64,000 nucleotides of DNA from UBA5336 sp039818165 (lineage in GTDB: Bacteria > Pseudomonadota > Alphaproteobacteria > Caulobacterales > Hyphomonadaceae), in assembly GCA_039818165.1 (NCBI GenBank), contig JBCBUL010000004.1, positions 79,568 through 143,567 on the forward strand. Reading direction: 5' to 3'. This document shows positions 54,843-63,744 of the stretch, in pieces. Under the pieces are notes generated by a model. It had not been told where the DNA came from and searched no databases. It saw only the letters and a list, made by a program, of their open reading frames with translations. Each line of letters opens with the position of its first letter. The first letter of the stretch is position 1. The position numbers and the translations under genes are program-made.

Positions 54843-56591
54843 TTGACGCCTAAAGAACGAAGTGAAACGGCCCAACTACCCCGGAAGGCGATTTCGGCAT
54901 CTCGCAAAACCTTCATGGGCTTAGTGGTTTTTAGCTTTTTCACCAGCCTACTGATGCTCACTGGCCCCCTCTACATGCTCCAGGTTTATGACCGGGTGCT
55001 GATGAGTCATTCCATTCCAACACTGGTTGCTCTTACAGTACTCGTCGCAGGTCTCTACCTGACCCTCGGCATTCTCGACTGGTGTCGGCAAAGCCTTTTC
55101 TCCGTTGCAGCGTCCCAGATCGAGGGTCGACTGGCCGAGCCCGCCATGGAAACCGCGTTCAACTACAATCTCAGCGATCCGGGCCGCACCAGCGATCAAT
55201 CCCTGCGCGATTTGCGCACCGTGCGCCGGTTCATCTCTAGCCCGACACTTCCCGCGCTGTTCGACGCTCCATTCGCACCTCTGTTCTTCCTTGTTCTGTT
55301 CATGCTCCATTGGGCCTACGGGCTCTGGGCCCTTGCCGGAGCCTTTGTTCTGGTATCGCTCGCGTTCATCAACCAACGGGTCAACCGCGCCGCCATTGAA
55401 GATGCCGAACGCGAAGAGCGTATTGCCCAGGGCCAGGCCGGAGAAATCCTCCGCCAGTCTGAAGTCGTTGCCGCACTCGGTATGCGCGACCGGATGCGGG
55501 CGCGATGGAAAATGGCGTTCGACTCCTCGGATACGTCGATGACCAAATCGGGCACATCTCTTAGCGGCTTTACCTCTGGCACAAAGGCCTTCCGCTTGCT
55601 GCTCCAATCCGGAATCCTAGGCTTGGGCGCATGGCTTTCCATCATTGGTACATCCACGCCCGGTGCAATGATTGCAGCATCCATCCTCATGGGCCGGGCC
55701 ATTGCTCCAATTGAGCAGACCGTAAACCAGTGGCGCAGCGTCGCCGGGGCACGCTCGGCCTGGGCCGGGCTGAAAAAGGCCTTTGAAGGACGCGGTGATG
55801 AAACCGAGCCCATGGAACTTCCGCCCATCCGAGGACAGGTCTCGTTTGAAAACGTCATAGCGGCCCCGCCGGGCGTACGTACGCCAGTCCTGAAGCGCGT
55901 GAGCTTTGCCGTGAAGGCGGGCACAATCCTTGGCGTTATCGGCCCCAGCGCCTCGGGTAAATCCACGCTGGCGCGCGTCGCAATCGGCTTGTGGCCGACG
56001 CTGGGTGGATCGGTGCGGATTGATGGGGCTGAACTCGATGCCTATGACAGCGACCGCCTCGGCGCGCAGCTCGGCTATCTGCCCCAGCGTGTGGACCTTT
56101 TTGCCGGAACGGTTCGCGAGAATATTTCCCGCTTTGACCCAATGGCCGAGCCAGAAAACATTATCGCAGCCGCCCAGGCGGCCAACTGCCATGAGTTGAT
56201 CCTGCGTCTGCCGGACGGCTATGACACGCAAATCGGCATGTCGGGCGCCTATCTCTCCGATGGGCAGCGCCAACGGATTGGGCTGGCGCGGGCGCTGTAT
56301 GGAAATCCAGCGCTTGTGGTGCTGGACGAGCCAAACTCCAACCTGGATTCCGAAGGCGACACTGCCCTTCAAAATGCGATTGTTGGCTTGAAACAACGCG
56401 GTGCGAGTGTGCTGATCATTGCCCACCGACCCAACGCAATCACCCATTGCGATGACCTGTTGGTGCTGACAGAGGGCGAAGTCCGTCTCTTTGGGAAACG
56501 CGATGAAGTGCTTGCCCAATTCACTCAACCCGGCGCACAGGAACCGGGCCGGGTCGTGCCGGTGAAACGAGGAGACGGGTCCAATGGTTAG
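54843..56591 (+). CDS. type I secretion ABC transporter (PrtD family)
   Basis: A membrane permease fused to an ATPase, 582 residues from the TTG at 54843 (GGAG 7 nt upstream); a GTG at 54840 is the alternative, and no good ATG is available. The first ~300 residues hold about six helices, beginning FMGLVVFSFFTSLLMLTGPLYMLQVYDRVL, the hallmark of PrtD/LapB-type exporters without the N-terminal peptidase domain. The ATPase has Walker A GPSASGKST (about residue 367), signature LSDGQRQRIGLARAL (about 470), Walker B LVVLDEPNSNLD and an H-loop in IIAHRP. It is divergent from the giant gene and overlaps hlyD by 8 bp. Confidence 0.93.
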   Translation: MTPKERSETAQLPRKAISASRKTFMGLVVFSFFTSLLMLTGPLYMLQVYDRVLMSHSIPTLVALTVLVAGLYLTLGILDWCRQSLFSVAASQIEGRLAEPAMETAFNYNLSDPGRTSDQSLRDLRTVRRFISSPTLPALFDAPFAPLFFLVLFMLHWAYGLWALAGAFVLVSLAFINQRVNRAAIEDAEREERIAQGQAGEILRQSEVVAALGMRDRMRARWKMAFDSSDTSMTKSGTSLSGFTSGTKAFRLLLQSGILGLGAWLSIIGTSTPGAMIAASILMGRAIAPIEQTVNQWRSVAGARSAWAGLKKAFEGRGDETEPMELPPIRGQVSFENVIAAPPGVRTPVLKRVSFAVKAGTILGVIGPSASGKSTLARVAIGLWPTLGGSVRIDGAELDAYDSDRLGAQLGYLPQRVDLFAGTVRENISRFDPMAEPENIIAAAQAANCHELILRLPDGYDTQIGMSGAYLSDGQRQRIGLARALYGNPALVVLDEPNSNLDSEGDTALQNAIVGLKQRGASVLIIAHRPNAITHCDDLLVLTEGEVRLFGKRDEVLAQFTQPGAQEPGRVVPVKRGDGSNG

Positions 56592-57921
56592 TCTTGCAGG
56601 CGCGCCCATGGGCCCGGCCCTTCCCGCTCCGAATGGCGGCCGGACCGTATCGGCGAAAAAGTACTTCATCATCGGCTGGGCCGTCATTGCGCTCGTGTTC
56701 GGCGGGCTCACCGCCTGGTCCATATTCGCGCCGTTTGAAGGCGCGGTGATTGCCCGGGGCACCGTGTCCGTTGAATCGCGCCACAAGGCCGTGCAGCACC
56801 TTGAAGGCGGGATTGTCGCTGAAATCGCCGTGCGCGATGGCGACCGCGTTGAAGCCAACGAACTCTTGTTGCGCCTCGATGGAACGCCGATTCAGGCCCA
56901 GCTTGATAATGTGGATGCCCGCCTCGTTGACCTGCTTGCCCGGGAGTCGCGACTGATCTCCGAGCGTGATGGCAGCAGGGATCTGACCCTCCGCCTTCTG
57001 CCAGACGAGATTGCAGGCCTGCCCGGCCTCGACATCTCCCTTGCCAGTCAGCGCACTCTGCTGGATGCCCGGGCTGAGACCCGCCGCACCCGCGTGAACA
57101 TTCTCAACCAGAGAATTGCCCAGCTGCGCGAACAAATCCTCGGTTACGAGTCCGAGGTTGATGCGCGCATGTCCCAGACCTTCCTGATCCAGGACGAACT
57201 GGCCAGTCTCGAAGCCCTCCTCGCCGAAGGCCTGGCCCAGCGCCCGCAGGTCCTGGCGCTCCAGCGCGAAGAAGCCCAGCTTCTTGGCCAAATTGAATCC
57301 CTGCGCGCCCAGAAATCCTCGACGCAAGTCCAGATCGGGGAAGCAGAACTGGAAGTGCTCTCTCTCACCGAAGGTTTTGCCGAAGAAGTGATTTCCGAAC
57401 TGACCCAGGTGCAAACCGAGATTGCCGGACTCCTGACCGAACGCACGGCGGCGGCAGACCGGCTGAAACGCCTCGATATCCGCTCGCCGCGCGATGGCAT
57501 TGTGCTCGGGTCTCGCACCAATACGGTGGGAGGTGTCATCGCGCCGGGCGATCCGGTGATGCACATCGTGCCCGAAAACGACCGCCTGGTCTCCCTTGTG
57601 CGAGTGATGCCCCAGGACATCGACAAGATCACAGTGGGGCAGACGGCGCGCCTTCGTTTTTCTGCCTTCGCCCAGGACGAGACACCAGAGGTACCCGCAA
57701 CGGTGCGGACCGTGTCTGCCGACGCGCTCCAGGATCCGGCGACAGGCATGCCCTATTACGAGGTCACCATCGAAATGCCGGAAACCCTGCCTCTGGCCGA
57801 TGAGTTCCGCGTGGTGCCTGGCATGCCGGTTGATGCGATGATGCAGACCGAGAGCAGGAATGTTCTCTCCTACCTGACCAAACCGCTGCAGGATTCCATG
57901 TCCCGGACCTTCCGCGAATAG
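56584..57921 (+). CDS. HlyD-family type I secretion adaptor
   Basis: A 445-residue membrane-fusion protein linking the ABC exporter to a TolC-like channel. One transmembrane helix lies at about 27-48 (FIIGWAVIALVFGGLTAWSIF). The split lipoyl-like domain begins AVQHLEGGIVAEIAVRDGDRVEANELLLRLD; a long coiled coil runs from about 95 to 295 (ILNQRIAQLREQILGYESEV and following); the beta-barrel part contains DIRSPRDGIVLGSR and HIVPENDRLVSLVRVMPQDIDKI. GAGGAG precedes the ATG, which overlaps the ABC gene. No outer-membrane TolC gene is adjacent; one must be supplied from elsewhere. Confidence 0.95.
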   Translation: MVSLAGAPMGPALPAPNGGRTVSAKKYFIIGWAVIALVFGGLTAWSIFAPFEGAVIARGTVSVESRHKAVQHLEGGIVAEIAVRDGDRVEANELLLRLDGTPIQAQLDNVDARLVDLLARESRLISERDGSRDLTLRLLPDEIAGLPGLDISLASQRTLLDARAETRRTRVNILNQRIAQLREQILGYESEVDARMSQTFLIQDELASLEALLAEGLAQRPQVLALQREEAQLLGQIESLRAQKSSTQVQIGEAELEVLSLTEGFAEEVISELTQVQTEIAGLLTERTAAADRLKRLDIRSPRDGIVLGSRTNTVGGVIAPGDPVMHIVPENDRLVSLVRVMPQDIDKITVGQTARLRFSAFAQDETPEVPATVRTVSADALQDPATGMPYYEVTIEMPETLPLADEFRVVPGMPVDAMMQTESRNVLSYLTKPLQDSMSRTFRE

Positions 57922-58059
57922 CGCTTTGTTGAGAACGGGGCGGCGCCTCCCCGGCAGCCTAATCGGCAGTATCGACAGCACCAGCGGCCGCAAACCCGAT
58001 GGGACGCGGCGATCTGAGCGAAATTAATGGCGAAGCATGAGCTCGCGGGTCCGGCCGCC

Positions 58060-58494
58060 TCAACTCGTATCGAGATGGGGAAGATTACGGAAAGTGCCCG
58101 CAAAACACGCCGTCAGTTCCGGCGGTGGCAGGGTCCGAGGAGTGATCACGGACACTAGCGTTTTTCGATGAACGAACGCCCCACAGAGCCCTGCCTGCGC
58201 CAGGACCTGAGGGCACCGAGTAAGATGTGGATTGCCGACGTCCAGCGTCGCGAGATGTACGCGCTGCGCGCCGACCTCCAGACCCGCATCCCACTTCGGC
58301 GCGTCGGGATCGATCACGTCATAAATCCGGATCGCGCCCCACCAGGTCACTTCAAAGGTGATGAGCCCGTTGCCGCTGGCTTCGATGCGCAGGCGCAGGA
58401 AATGGGCGAACTTCCACAGGTTCCAGAAGAAAACCGGCCAGAAGAACGGGTGCACAATCTCGCGCCAGCGCAGGATTTGGGAGCGGGTGTCCAT
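58060..58494 (-). CDS. hypothetical protein, tryptophan-rich N-terminus
   Basis: A 144-residue frame that begins MDTRSQILRWREIVHPFFWPVFFWNLWKFAH. The aromatic segment PFFWPVFFWNLW may be membrane-associated. A second conserved-looking stretch, GLITFEVTWWGAIRIYD, follows; the last 50 residues look less structured. I recall similar short proteins in Caulobacterales but know no function. The opposite strand also has an open frame here (58168-58533), which reads as a low-complexity shadow. It converges on hlyD and stands alone. Confidence 0.5.
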   Translation of the reverse strand: MDTRSQILRWREIVHPFFWPVFFWNLWKFAHFLRLRIEASGNGLITFEVTWWGAIRIYDVIDPDAPKWDAGLEVGAQRVHLATLDVGNPHLTRCPQVLAQAGLCGAFVHRKTLVSVITPRTLPPPELTACFAGTFRNLPHLDTS

Positions 58495-58603
58495 GGCCTT
58501 GAGGCTGGCACATGGGTCACCCCGGTAGGATAGTCTGATACCATTCGCACAGCGCCACCCTCATAAGATGTATTATTTAGCTTCTTACATGCTTAACGGG
58601 TGG

Positions 58604-58706
58604 ACGATCGAAACTGGAATATTACATCGCTGTCACAGATCGTTCTAACCCCTTAGGTCTTTTCGACTTACCGCCACGCCTATGAGGCTGGCGGTCTTTT
58701 CGTTTT
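58604..58706 (+). ncRNA. candidate small RNA or leader with intrinsic terminator
   Basis: CCGCCA (58671-58676) pairs with TGGCGG (58689-58694), extended inside by CGCC/GGC pairing, followed by TCTTTTCGTTTT: a good plus-strand terminator. No plus-strand gene ends nearby. Upstream, ACGATC (58604-58609) and GATCGT (58638-58643) can pair. The unit could be a small RNA or an attenuator ahead of the GST-like gene. No family was recognised. Confidence 0.4.
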
Positions 58707-58807
58707 AGCCACAAAACAGGCTCGGTTTGGACGCGCGGCGCCAAGACCATTTACATTCCAGAACAGTTGAGGTGGCATCGCGGCAGCTCAACAAGGTAAC
58801 CGTTTCG

Positions 58808-59947
58808 ATGACTAAACCCTACATCCTCTACGGCATGGCAGCGTCGCTCTACACTGGTAAAGTACGCGCCCATATGCGCCACAACGCGGTGCCATTCATC
58901 GAACACAAGGCTGGCGGTCAACGGTTTGCAACGGTCGTCAAGAACGCCGTGAACCGCTGGATTTTCCCCGTCGTTGAAACACCTGATGGTGCGTTTCTTC
59001 AGGACGGGTCCGTCATTCTGGACCATTTCGACGCTGCGGGATTGTCAAAGCGCTCCATTTACCCCAGCGATCCGCGTCTCATTGTCATTTCGCATCTGTT
59101 TGAACTCTTTGGGGGCGAAGGGCTTCTGCGGCCAGCCATGCACTACCGCTGGAACTTTGATGATGTGAACCTCAGTTTCATCAGAGCCACGTTCGAAGAC
59201 ACTCTGCCCGATGGCCTGTCACCTGAAGAGCGCGCGGCGATGTTTGAAAAACCGAGCCAGCGCATGCGCAAGGCCGCAGCTTTCTTCGGCGTCACCCCAG
59301 ATGTCTATGGCACGATTGAAGAGAGCTATGCCCAATTTCTCTCGCTGCTGAACACGCATTTGACCACGCGGCCATTCCTGCTCGGCGGCTATCTTACGAT
59401 AGGTGATTACGGACTCTTCAATCCGCTGTATGCCCATTTGGGGCGTGACCCCAAACCGCTCCAGCTGATGCAAACCAAGGCGCCGCGGGTGTTCCGCTGG
59501 ACCGAGCGCATGAACTCCGCCGAGACGTTCGTGGACGAGACCGTCGAAACGGCCGGCCCGGATATGGTGGATGCTGACGTGCTCCCCGAAACACTGAAAG
59601 CGCTGATGGGCTATGTGGCCGAAGAGTATCTGCCAGAGCTTTTGGCTCACATCGCGTTTGCCAATGACTGGCTTGCCCGGCATCCAGATCCGTCATCGGC
59701 CCATGATCCCAAGCAACGCGCCATCGGCATGGCCACATTCGATTGGCGCGGGCATGACATCACCACGGCTGTGATGCCCTATCGTTTCTTCCTGCTCCAG
59801 CGGATGCAAGATGCATTCGACGCGCTTGAACCGGCTCATGAATCGCAGATGCAATCCCTCTTCAGCGAGACGGGCTTGGCTGCAATGCTGAAGGCGCGCA
59901 CAACGCGCCGGGTCGTGCGGGAAAACCATCTGGAAGTCTGGGCTTAA
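58808..59947 (+). CDS. glutathione S-transferase-like protein with C-terminal extension
   Basis: The ATG at 58808 begins MTKPYILYGMAASLYTGKVRAH, giving 379 residues; the frame upstream of it is not coding-like. Residues 1-85 have the thioredoxin-like GST N-terminal domain, with FPVVETPDGAFLQDGSVILDHFD containing the cis-proline and glutathione-binding ESxxI-type segment (here QDGSVI). The C-terminal all-alpha domain includes FLLGGYLTIGDYGLFNPLYAHL, the family's N-capping region. At 379 residues it is longer than the usual 200-230; the extra ~130 residues (about 250-379) are helical and unassigned. Substrate unknown. It is the last core gene before the integrated element. Confidence 0.75.
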   Translation: MTKPYILYGMAASLYTGKVRAHMRHNAVPFIEHKAGGQRFATVVKNAVNRWIFPVVETPDGAFLQDGSVILDHFDAAGLSKRSIYPSDPRLIVISHLFELFGGEGLLRPAMHYRWNFDDVNLSFIRATFEDTLPDGLSPEERAAMFEKPSQRMRKAAAFFGVTPDVYGTIEESYAQFLSLLNTHLTTRPFLLGGYLTIGDYGLFNPLYAHLGRDPKPLQLMQTKAPRVFRWTERMNSAETFVDETVETAGPDMVDADVLPETLKALMGYVAEEYLPELLAHIAFANDWLARHPDPSSAHDPKQRAIGMATFDWRGHDITTAVMPYRFFLLQRMQDAFDALEPAHESQMQSLFSETGLAAMLKARTTRRVVRENHLEVWA

Positions 59948-60016
59948 CCCCGTGGAACGCTAAAAGAGCCGCCTCGGAGTAAGGGCGAAACTGCTCGTGT
60001 TGATTGGGGTAGAAAT

Positions 60017-60062
60017 GGTGTGCCGTACAGGATTCGAACCTGTGACCCGCTGATTAAAAGTT
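60017..60062 (-). other. 3' fragment of tRNA-Lys(UUU): probable attachment site
   Basis: Read on the minus strand, the 46 nt run from the anticodon loop (CTTTTAATCAG) through the variable region and T arm (CAGGTTCGAATCCTG) to the 3' end CGGCACACCA. The D arm and 5' acceptor strand are missing, so it is not a functional tRNA. Such fragments are the direct-repeat ends left when elements integrate into the 3' half of a tRNA gene; the integrase gene begins 150 nt away on the truncated side. Confidence 0.85.
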
Positions 60063-60211
60063 AGAGAAATCAAATATCGCGTATGCTCGCGCACGTCCAG
60101 CCATCTCCTTCATTCGACAATATTATCAGCGCGTTGTACGGTTCTATGATCGCGAGCGTTCGCTGGCGAACGGCGCAATCCGAGATATTTGGCACGAATT
60201 TGGAGGCCCTG

Positions 60212-61372
60212 ATGGCGAGCCGACTGAAGCCCCTGACCTCACTGGATGTGCAACGCCTTAGTGTGACAGCCTTTGTGGGTGGCGCGCCGGGGCTGCAGTG
60301 CGTCGTGTCGCCAGGCGGCACCAAGTCATGGCGCCTTTTCTACCGTCTGGCTGGCGGGGGTAAGCGGCGGTCGATGACACTGGGCCGCTACCCAGGCCTG
60401 TCCCTTTCGGATGCGCGCAAGCTGGCCCATGAGCAGCTCGCCATGGCAGCGGACGGCACGGATCCGAAGGCGGAACGCGCGATCCGCGTCGAAGCACGGG
60501 TGGTTTCCGTGTCTGAAGCGGTCGATCGCTATCTGGCCTGGTACGGATCAAACAACGCGCCGCGCACGCTTGATTCCAAGCAAAGCGCGTTTGCCGTTCA
60601 CATCCAGCCAAAGCTGGGCGCCCTGCCCCTTGCTGACTTTGGGCGACGGCAAATCCTGGGAGTGCTGGATGGCCTCAGCGACAAGCCAGCCATGCGCCGC
60701 CAGCTCTATCTCTATCTCAGCCATTTCTTCGGCTGGTGTGTTGAGCGCGAACTTCTGCAGGCCAATCCGATCTCGGACCTGAAACCGCCCAAGCCGGTTC
60801 GTGCACGGGAGCGGGTGCTTTCCGATGGGGAGATCGCCGCCCTCTTCGGCCAGTCCGGCGTGATGGCGACGATTGCAAGGCTCTGCCTGCTCACAGCGCA
60901 GCGCCGTGGATCGGTCCAATCCATGCGCTGGGATGACCTCGACACGGAACGGGCGACCTGGACGATTCCCGGCTCAAACATGAAGTCGGGCCGGTTGCAT
61001 GTGGTCCCCCTGAGCGATCTAGCGCTTTCCATCATTGAGGACTGGCCAAGGCTTGGAGGGCCTTACCTGTTTGGTGTCGGCAGCGATGGCGTACGGCCCT
61101 ATACCGGAGCATCGAACGGCATGGAGGGCCTGCGCCGGGCACTTGGCAACCCAGACTGGCGGCTGCACGATCTGCGCCGCACCGCAGTTACGCTTGCCCA
61201 GCGTCAGGGCTGCAGCCTCGATACGATTCGCGCCCTCACCCAGCACAAGTCCGCTGGCGTCATCGGCATCTATGCGCGTCACGCGTTTGAGGACGAAAAG
61301 AAGCAGGTGGCTGAAGCGATTGCGACAGAGCCGGAAGCGCTTCAACAGCACATCGAGTTGGCCAATAAGTGA
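60212..61372 (+). CDS. P4-type tyrosine recombinase/integrase
   Basis: The ATG at 60212 has GGAGG 5 nt upstream and gives 386 residues starting MASRLKPLTSLDVQRL; a longer frame (from 60083) is less likely. The N-terminal DUF4102-like arm-binding domain shows GLQCVVSPGGTKSWRLFYRLAGGGKRR-type wording split around the glycine loop and LGRYPGLSLSDARKLA. A SAM-like core-binding domain follows (RYLAWYGSNN). The catalytic domain has Arg in LLTAQRRGSVQSMRW, HDLRR and, near the end, LTQHKSAGVIGIYARH with the nucleophilic Tyr. These integrases insert elements at the 3' ends of tRNA genes, matching the adjacent tRNA-Lys fragment. Confidence 0.92.
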   Translation: MASRLKPLTSLDVQRLSVTAFVGGAPGLQCVVSPGGTKSWRLFYRLAGGGKRRSMTLGRYPGLSLSDARKLAHEQLAMAADGTDPKAERAIRVEARVVSVSEAVDRYLAWYGSNNAPRTLDSKQSAFAVHIQPKLGALPLADFGRRQILGVLDGLSDKPAMRRQLYLYLSHFFGWCVERELLQANPISDLKPPKPVRARERVLSDGEIAALFGQSGVMATIARLCLLTAQRRGSVQSMRWDDLDTERATWTIPGSNMKSGRLHVVPLSDLALSIIEDWPRLGGPYLFGVGSDGVRPYTGASNGMEGLRRALGNPDWRLHDLRRTAVTLAQRQGCSLDTIRALTQHKSAGVIGIYARHAFEDEKKQVAEAIATEPEALQQHIELANK

Positions 61373-61587
61373 TCATGAGCCGCGCCGTTCGATGGTGCGA
61401 CTTTGTGCGAATAGTGATCTCGGGCGCAGAATTCAAACTGGCTGAAAGCGGCCCTCTTGAGACGCTCCCGATCTTACTTTGGGTCCCACCCCCTCAATAC
61501 AATAATTACACCCATACCTCGCACCGCAGCCTGACGCCCCAATCCACCATTGTTTTTGCGAGGTAAGGCGCTAGACCCTCGGCAACC

Positions 61588-63516
61588 ATGCTGACGATTT
61601 CTAACCTCGACTTTCGCGTAGAAGCCCGGCCGCTCTTGTAGAGTGCCTCGGCGACCATTTCGAATGGCTGGAAAGTCGGTTTGGTGGGCCGCAATGGCAC
61701 AGGTAAATCGACGCTTCTGAGACTGATCAGAGAAGACGTTGAAAACCCAAGCGGCGACAGTTCCATTCGTCTTAGCACAGGCGCTCGTCTCGGCTGGGTT
61801 GCTCAAGAGGCGGCGCCTGGTGACGAGTCAATAATGGACATCGTCCTGGCCTGTGATGAGGAGCGCGCGGCCTTGATGGAAGAAGCCGATACGGCGACTG
61901 ACCCAAACCGGATTGCCGACATTCACACGCGTTTGGTCGATATTGATGCATGGTCCGCTGAGGCGCGCGCGGCAGAAGTCTTAATGGGCTTGGGCTTCAC
62001 GCATGAGGACTTGGCCCGGCCGACGCGAGAATTCTCAGGCGGGTGGCGGATGCGGGCGGCGATTGCCGGCGTTCTATTCTCTGAGCCCGACCTGCTCTTG
62101 CTCGACGAGCCGACAAACTATCTCGATCTGGAAGGCGCTGCTTGGCTCGAGACGTATATCAAACGCTATCCGCACACTGTTCTCATCGTGTCGCACGACC
62201 GAGAATTGCTCAACCGATGCGTCACCCACACAATGGCGCTGGAGCATAGACAGTTGTCGATCAGTCCTGGCGGCTATGATGACTGGCTCAAACTGCGCGC
62301 TGCCAAAGCAGCTCAATTGGAAAGCCAACGCGCCAAGCAGGAAGTGGACCGGGCGCACTTACAAGCCTTCGTCGACCGCTTCCGTGCAAAAGCCTCAAAG
62401 GCGCGTCAGGCCCAGTCGCGGGTCAAAATGCTCGAACGGATGCAAGACATAACGGTCCCGATCAGCGAGTGAACGACACCGTTCTCGTTCACCACGCCAG
62501 AAGGAAAACTCGCGCCGCCTATGCTGGAATTGCAAGGCGCGACCCTCGGCTATGGCGCCGACGCAGTCATTTTGGATCAGGTCAACCTTCGGCTCGATCC
62601 AGATGACCGGATTGCGATTGTCGGTACCAACGGCCAAGGTAAGACGACGCTCGTGAAATCCATCGCCGAACGCCTGCCCCTTATGGAGGGTAAACGCGTG
62701 GTGCCGAAAGCGGTGACCATCGGCTATTTCTCACAAGACCAGATGGACGAACTGACGCTTGGCGAAACTGTGCTCGACCATGTCCGGCGCGCTTTGCCGC
62801 GCGAGACCAGCATTGCTCGCCAACGCGCGGTCGCGGCGGGAATGGGGTTCTCGCACGAGAAAGTCGAAACCAAAGTCGACAAGCTATCCGGCGGGGAAAA
62901 AGTCCGGCTTCTGCTCGGCTTGATGGCGATTGAGCAGCCGCATGTTTTGATCCTAGATGAGCCAACCTCTCACCTCGATATCGACAGTCGGGAAGCGCTG
63001 ATCTACGCGCTGAACGACTTCCAGGGCGCGGTCTTGCTGATCACGCACGACGTCTATCTCGCCGAGGCGACCGCGGATCAGCTCTGGCTCGTCAAAGACG
63101 GCAAGGCGACCCGTTATGATGGCGACCTGCAGGATTATCGCGCCTTGGTGCTAAAGGCCGACCGCGACCAAGATGCGCTAAAAGCTAAGAAAAACAAATC
63201 TGGTGAGCCCGCCACCGCGGCCGCAAAAGCGCCTGTTGCAAAGGTTGATAAAGCCGAAACTCGACGCCTTGCGTCTGAAGCGCGCAAAGCCGCACGACCG
63301 TTAAAAGACAAAGCCAAAAAGGCTGAGCGGCGAATTGCCCAAGCCTCCAAGCGGATTGAGGATATCGACGCCGATCTGGCAACGCCGGGCTTGTCATCAG
63401 AGGCCCTACAAGACCTGATGCGTGACCGCGCCGCCCTGGTGAGGGACTTAGACCAAGCTGAGATAGATTGGCTTGAAGCAACAGAGGCCTATGAGGAAAT
63501 GGGCAGCGGCGGCTGA
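61588..63516 (+). pseudogene. ABC-F ATPase gene with two in-frame stop codons
   Basis: A single frame from the ATG at 61588 (MLTISNLDFRVEARPLL) to 63516, 643 codons, the normal ABC-F length, broken by TAG at 61639-61641 and TGA at 62470-62472. There is no frameshift. The first ATPase has GLVGRNGTGKSTLL, FSGGWRMRAAIAGVL and LLLLDEPTNYLDLE; the second has AIVGTNGQGKTTLVKS, LSGGEKVRLLLGLM and VLILDEPTSHLDID. Between them is the P-site linker, and a Lys-rich coiled-coil tail follows. ABC-F proteins act on the ribosome (EttA/Uup/YheS type, some giving antibiotic resistance). Cytosine-to-T change of an Arg CGA codon could explain the TGA. Fragments 61681-62472 and 62521-63516 could be translated separately, but neither has a good ribosome-binding site. 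Confidence 0.8.
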
Positions 63517-63744
63517 AATCGCCGGAAGCCGGGTGCTGAGGGAGCGTCCTAAAAGTCGCGCCTCTAAACGTTGGCGCCGATTGGTTTGGTAACTGCTTAC
63601 GGCGATGAGCCGTCGGTCGCGACAGGCCGGATCTGGCCCTTTTCGGCCGGATCCTTCCCACATGGTGAATGTCCTCATTTGGACCACTTTCGGTCAAGTA
63701 AGGAAGACACGGCAAGAGCGGATAGCCCCTGCCGTTCTATTGTC

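Noticed and set aside
55617..57993. 413- and 490-residue minus-strand frames opposite the ABC transporter and HlyD
   Set aside because: The plus strand carries complete ATPase and HlyD motifs; the antisense frames show none.
60017..60090. A complete tRNA-Lys gene
   Set aside because: The D arm and 5' acceptor strand are absent; the sequence departs from tRNA at the anticodon stem.
62470..62472. Selenocysteine decoding of the in-frame TGA in the ABC-F gene
   Set aside because: ABC-F proteins have no known selenocysteine, no SECIS-like hairpin was seen just downstream, and a second stop of another type (TAG) also interrupts the frame.
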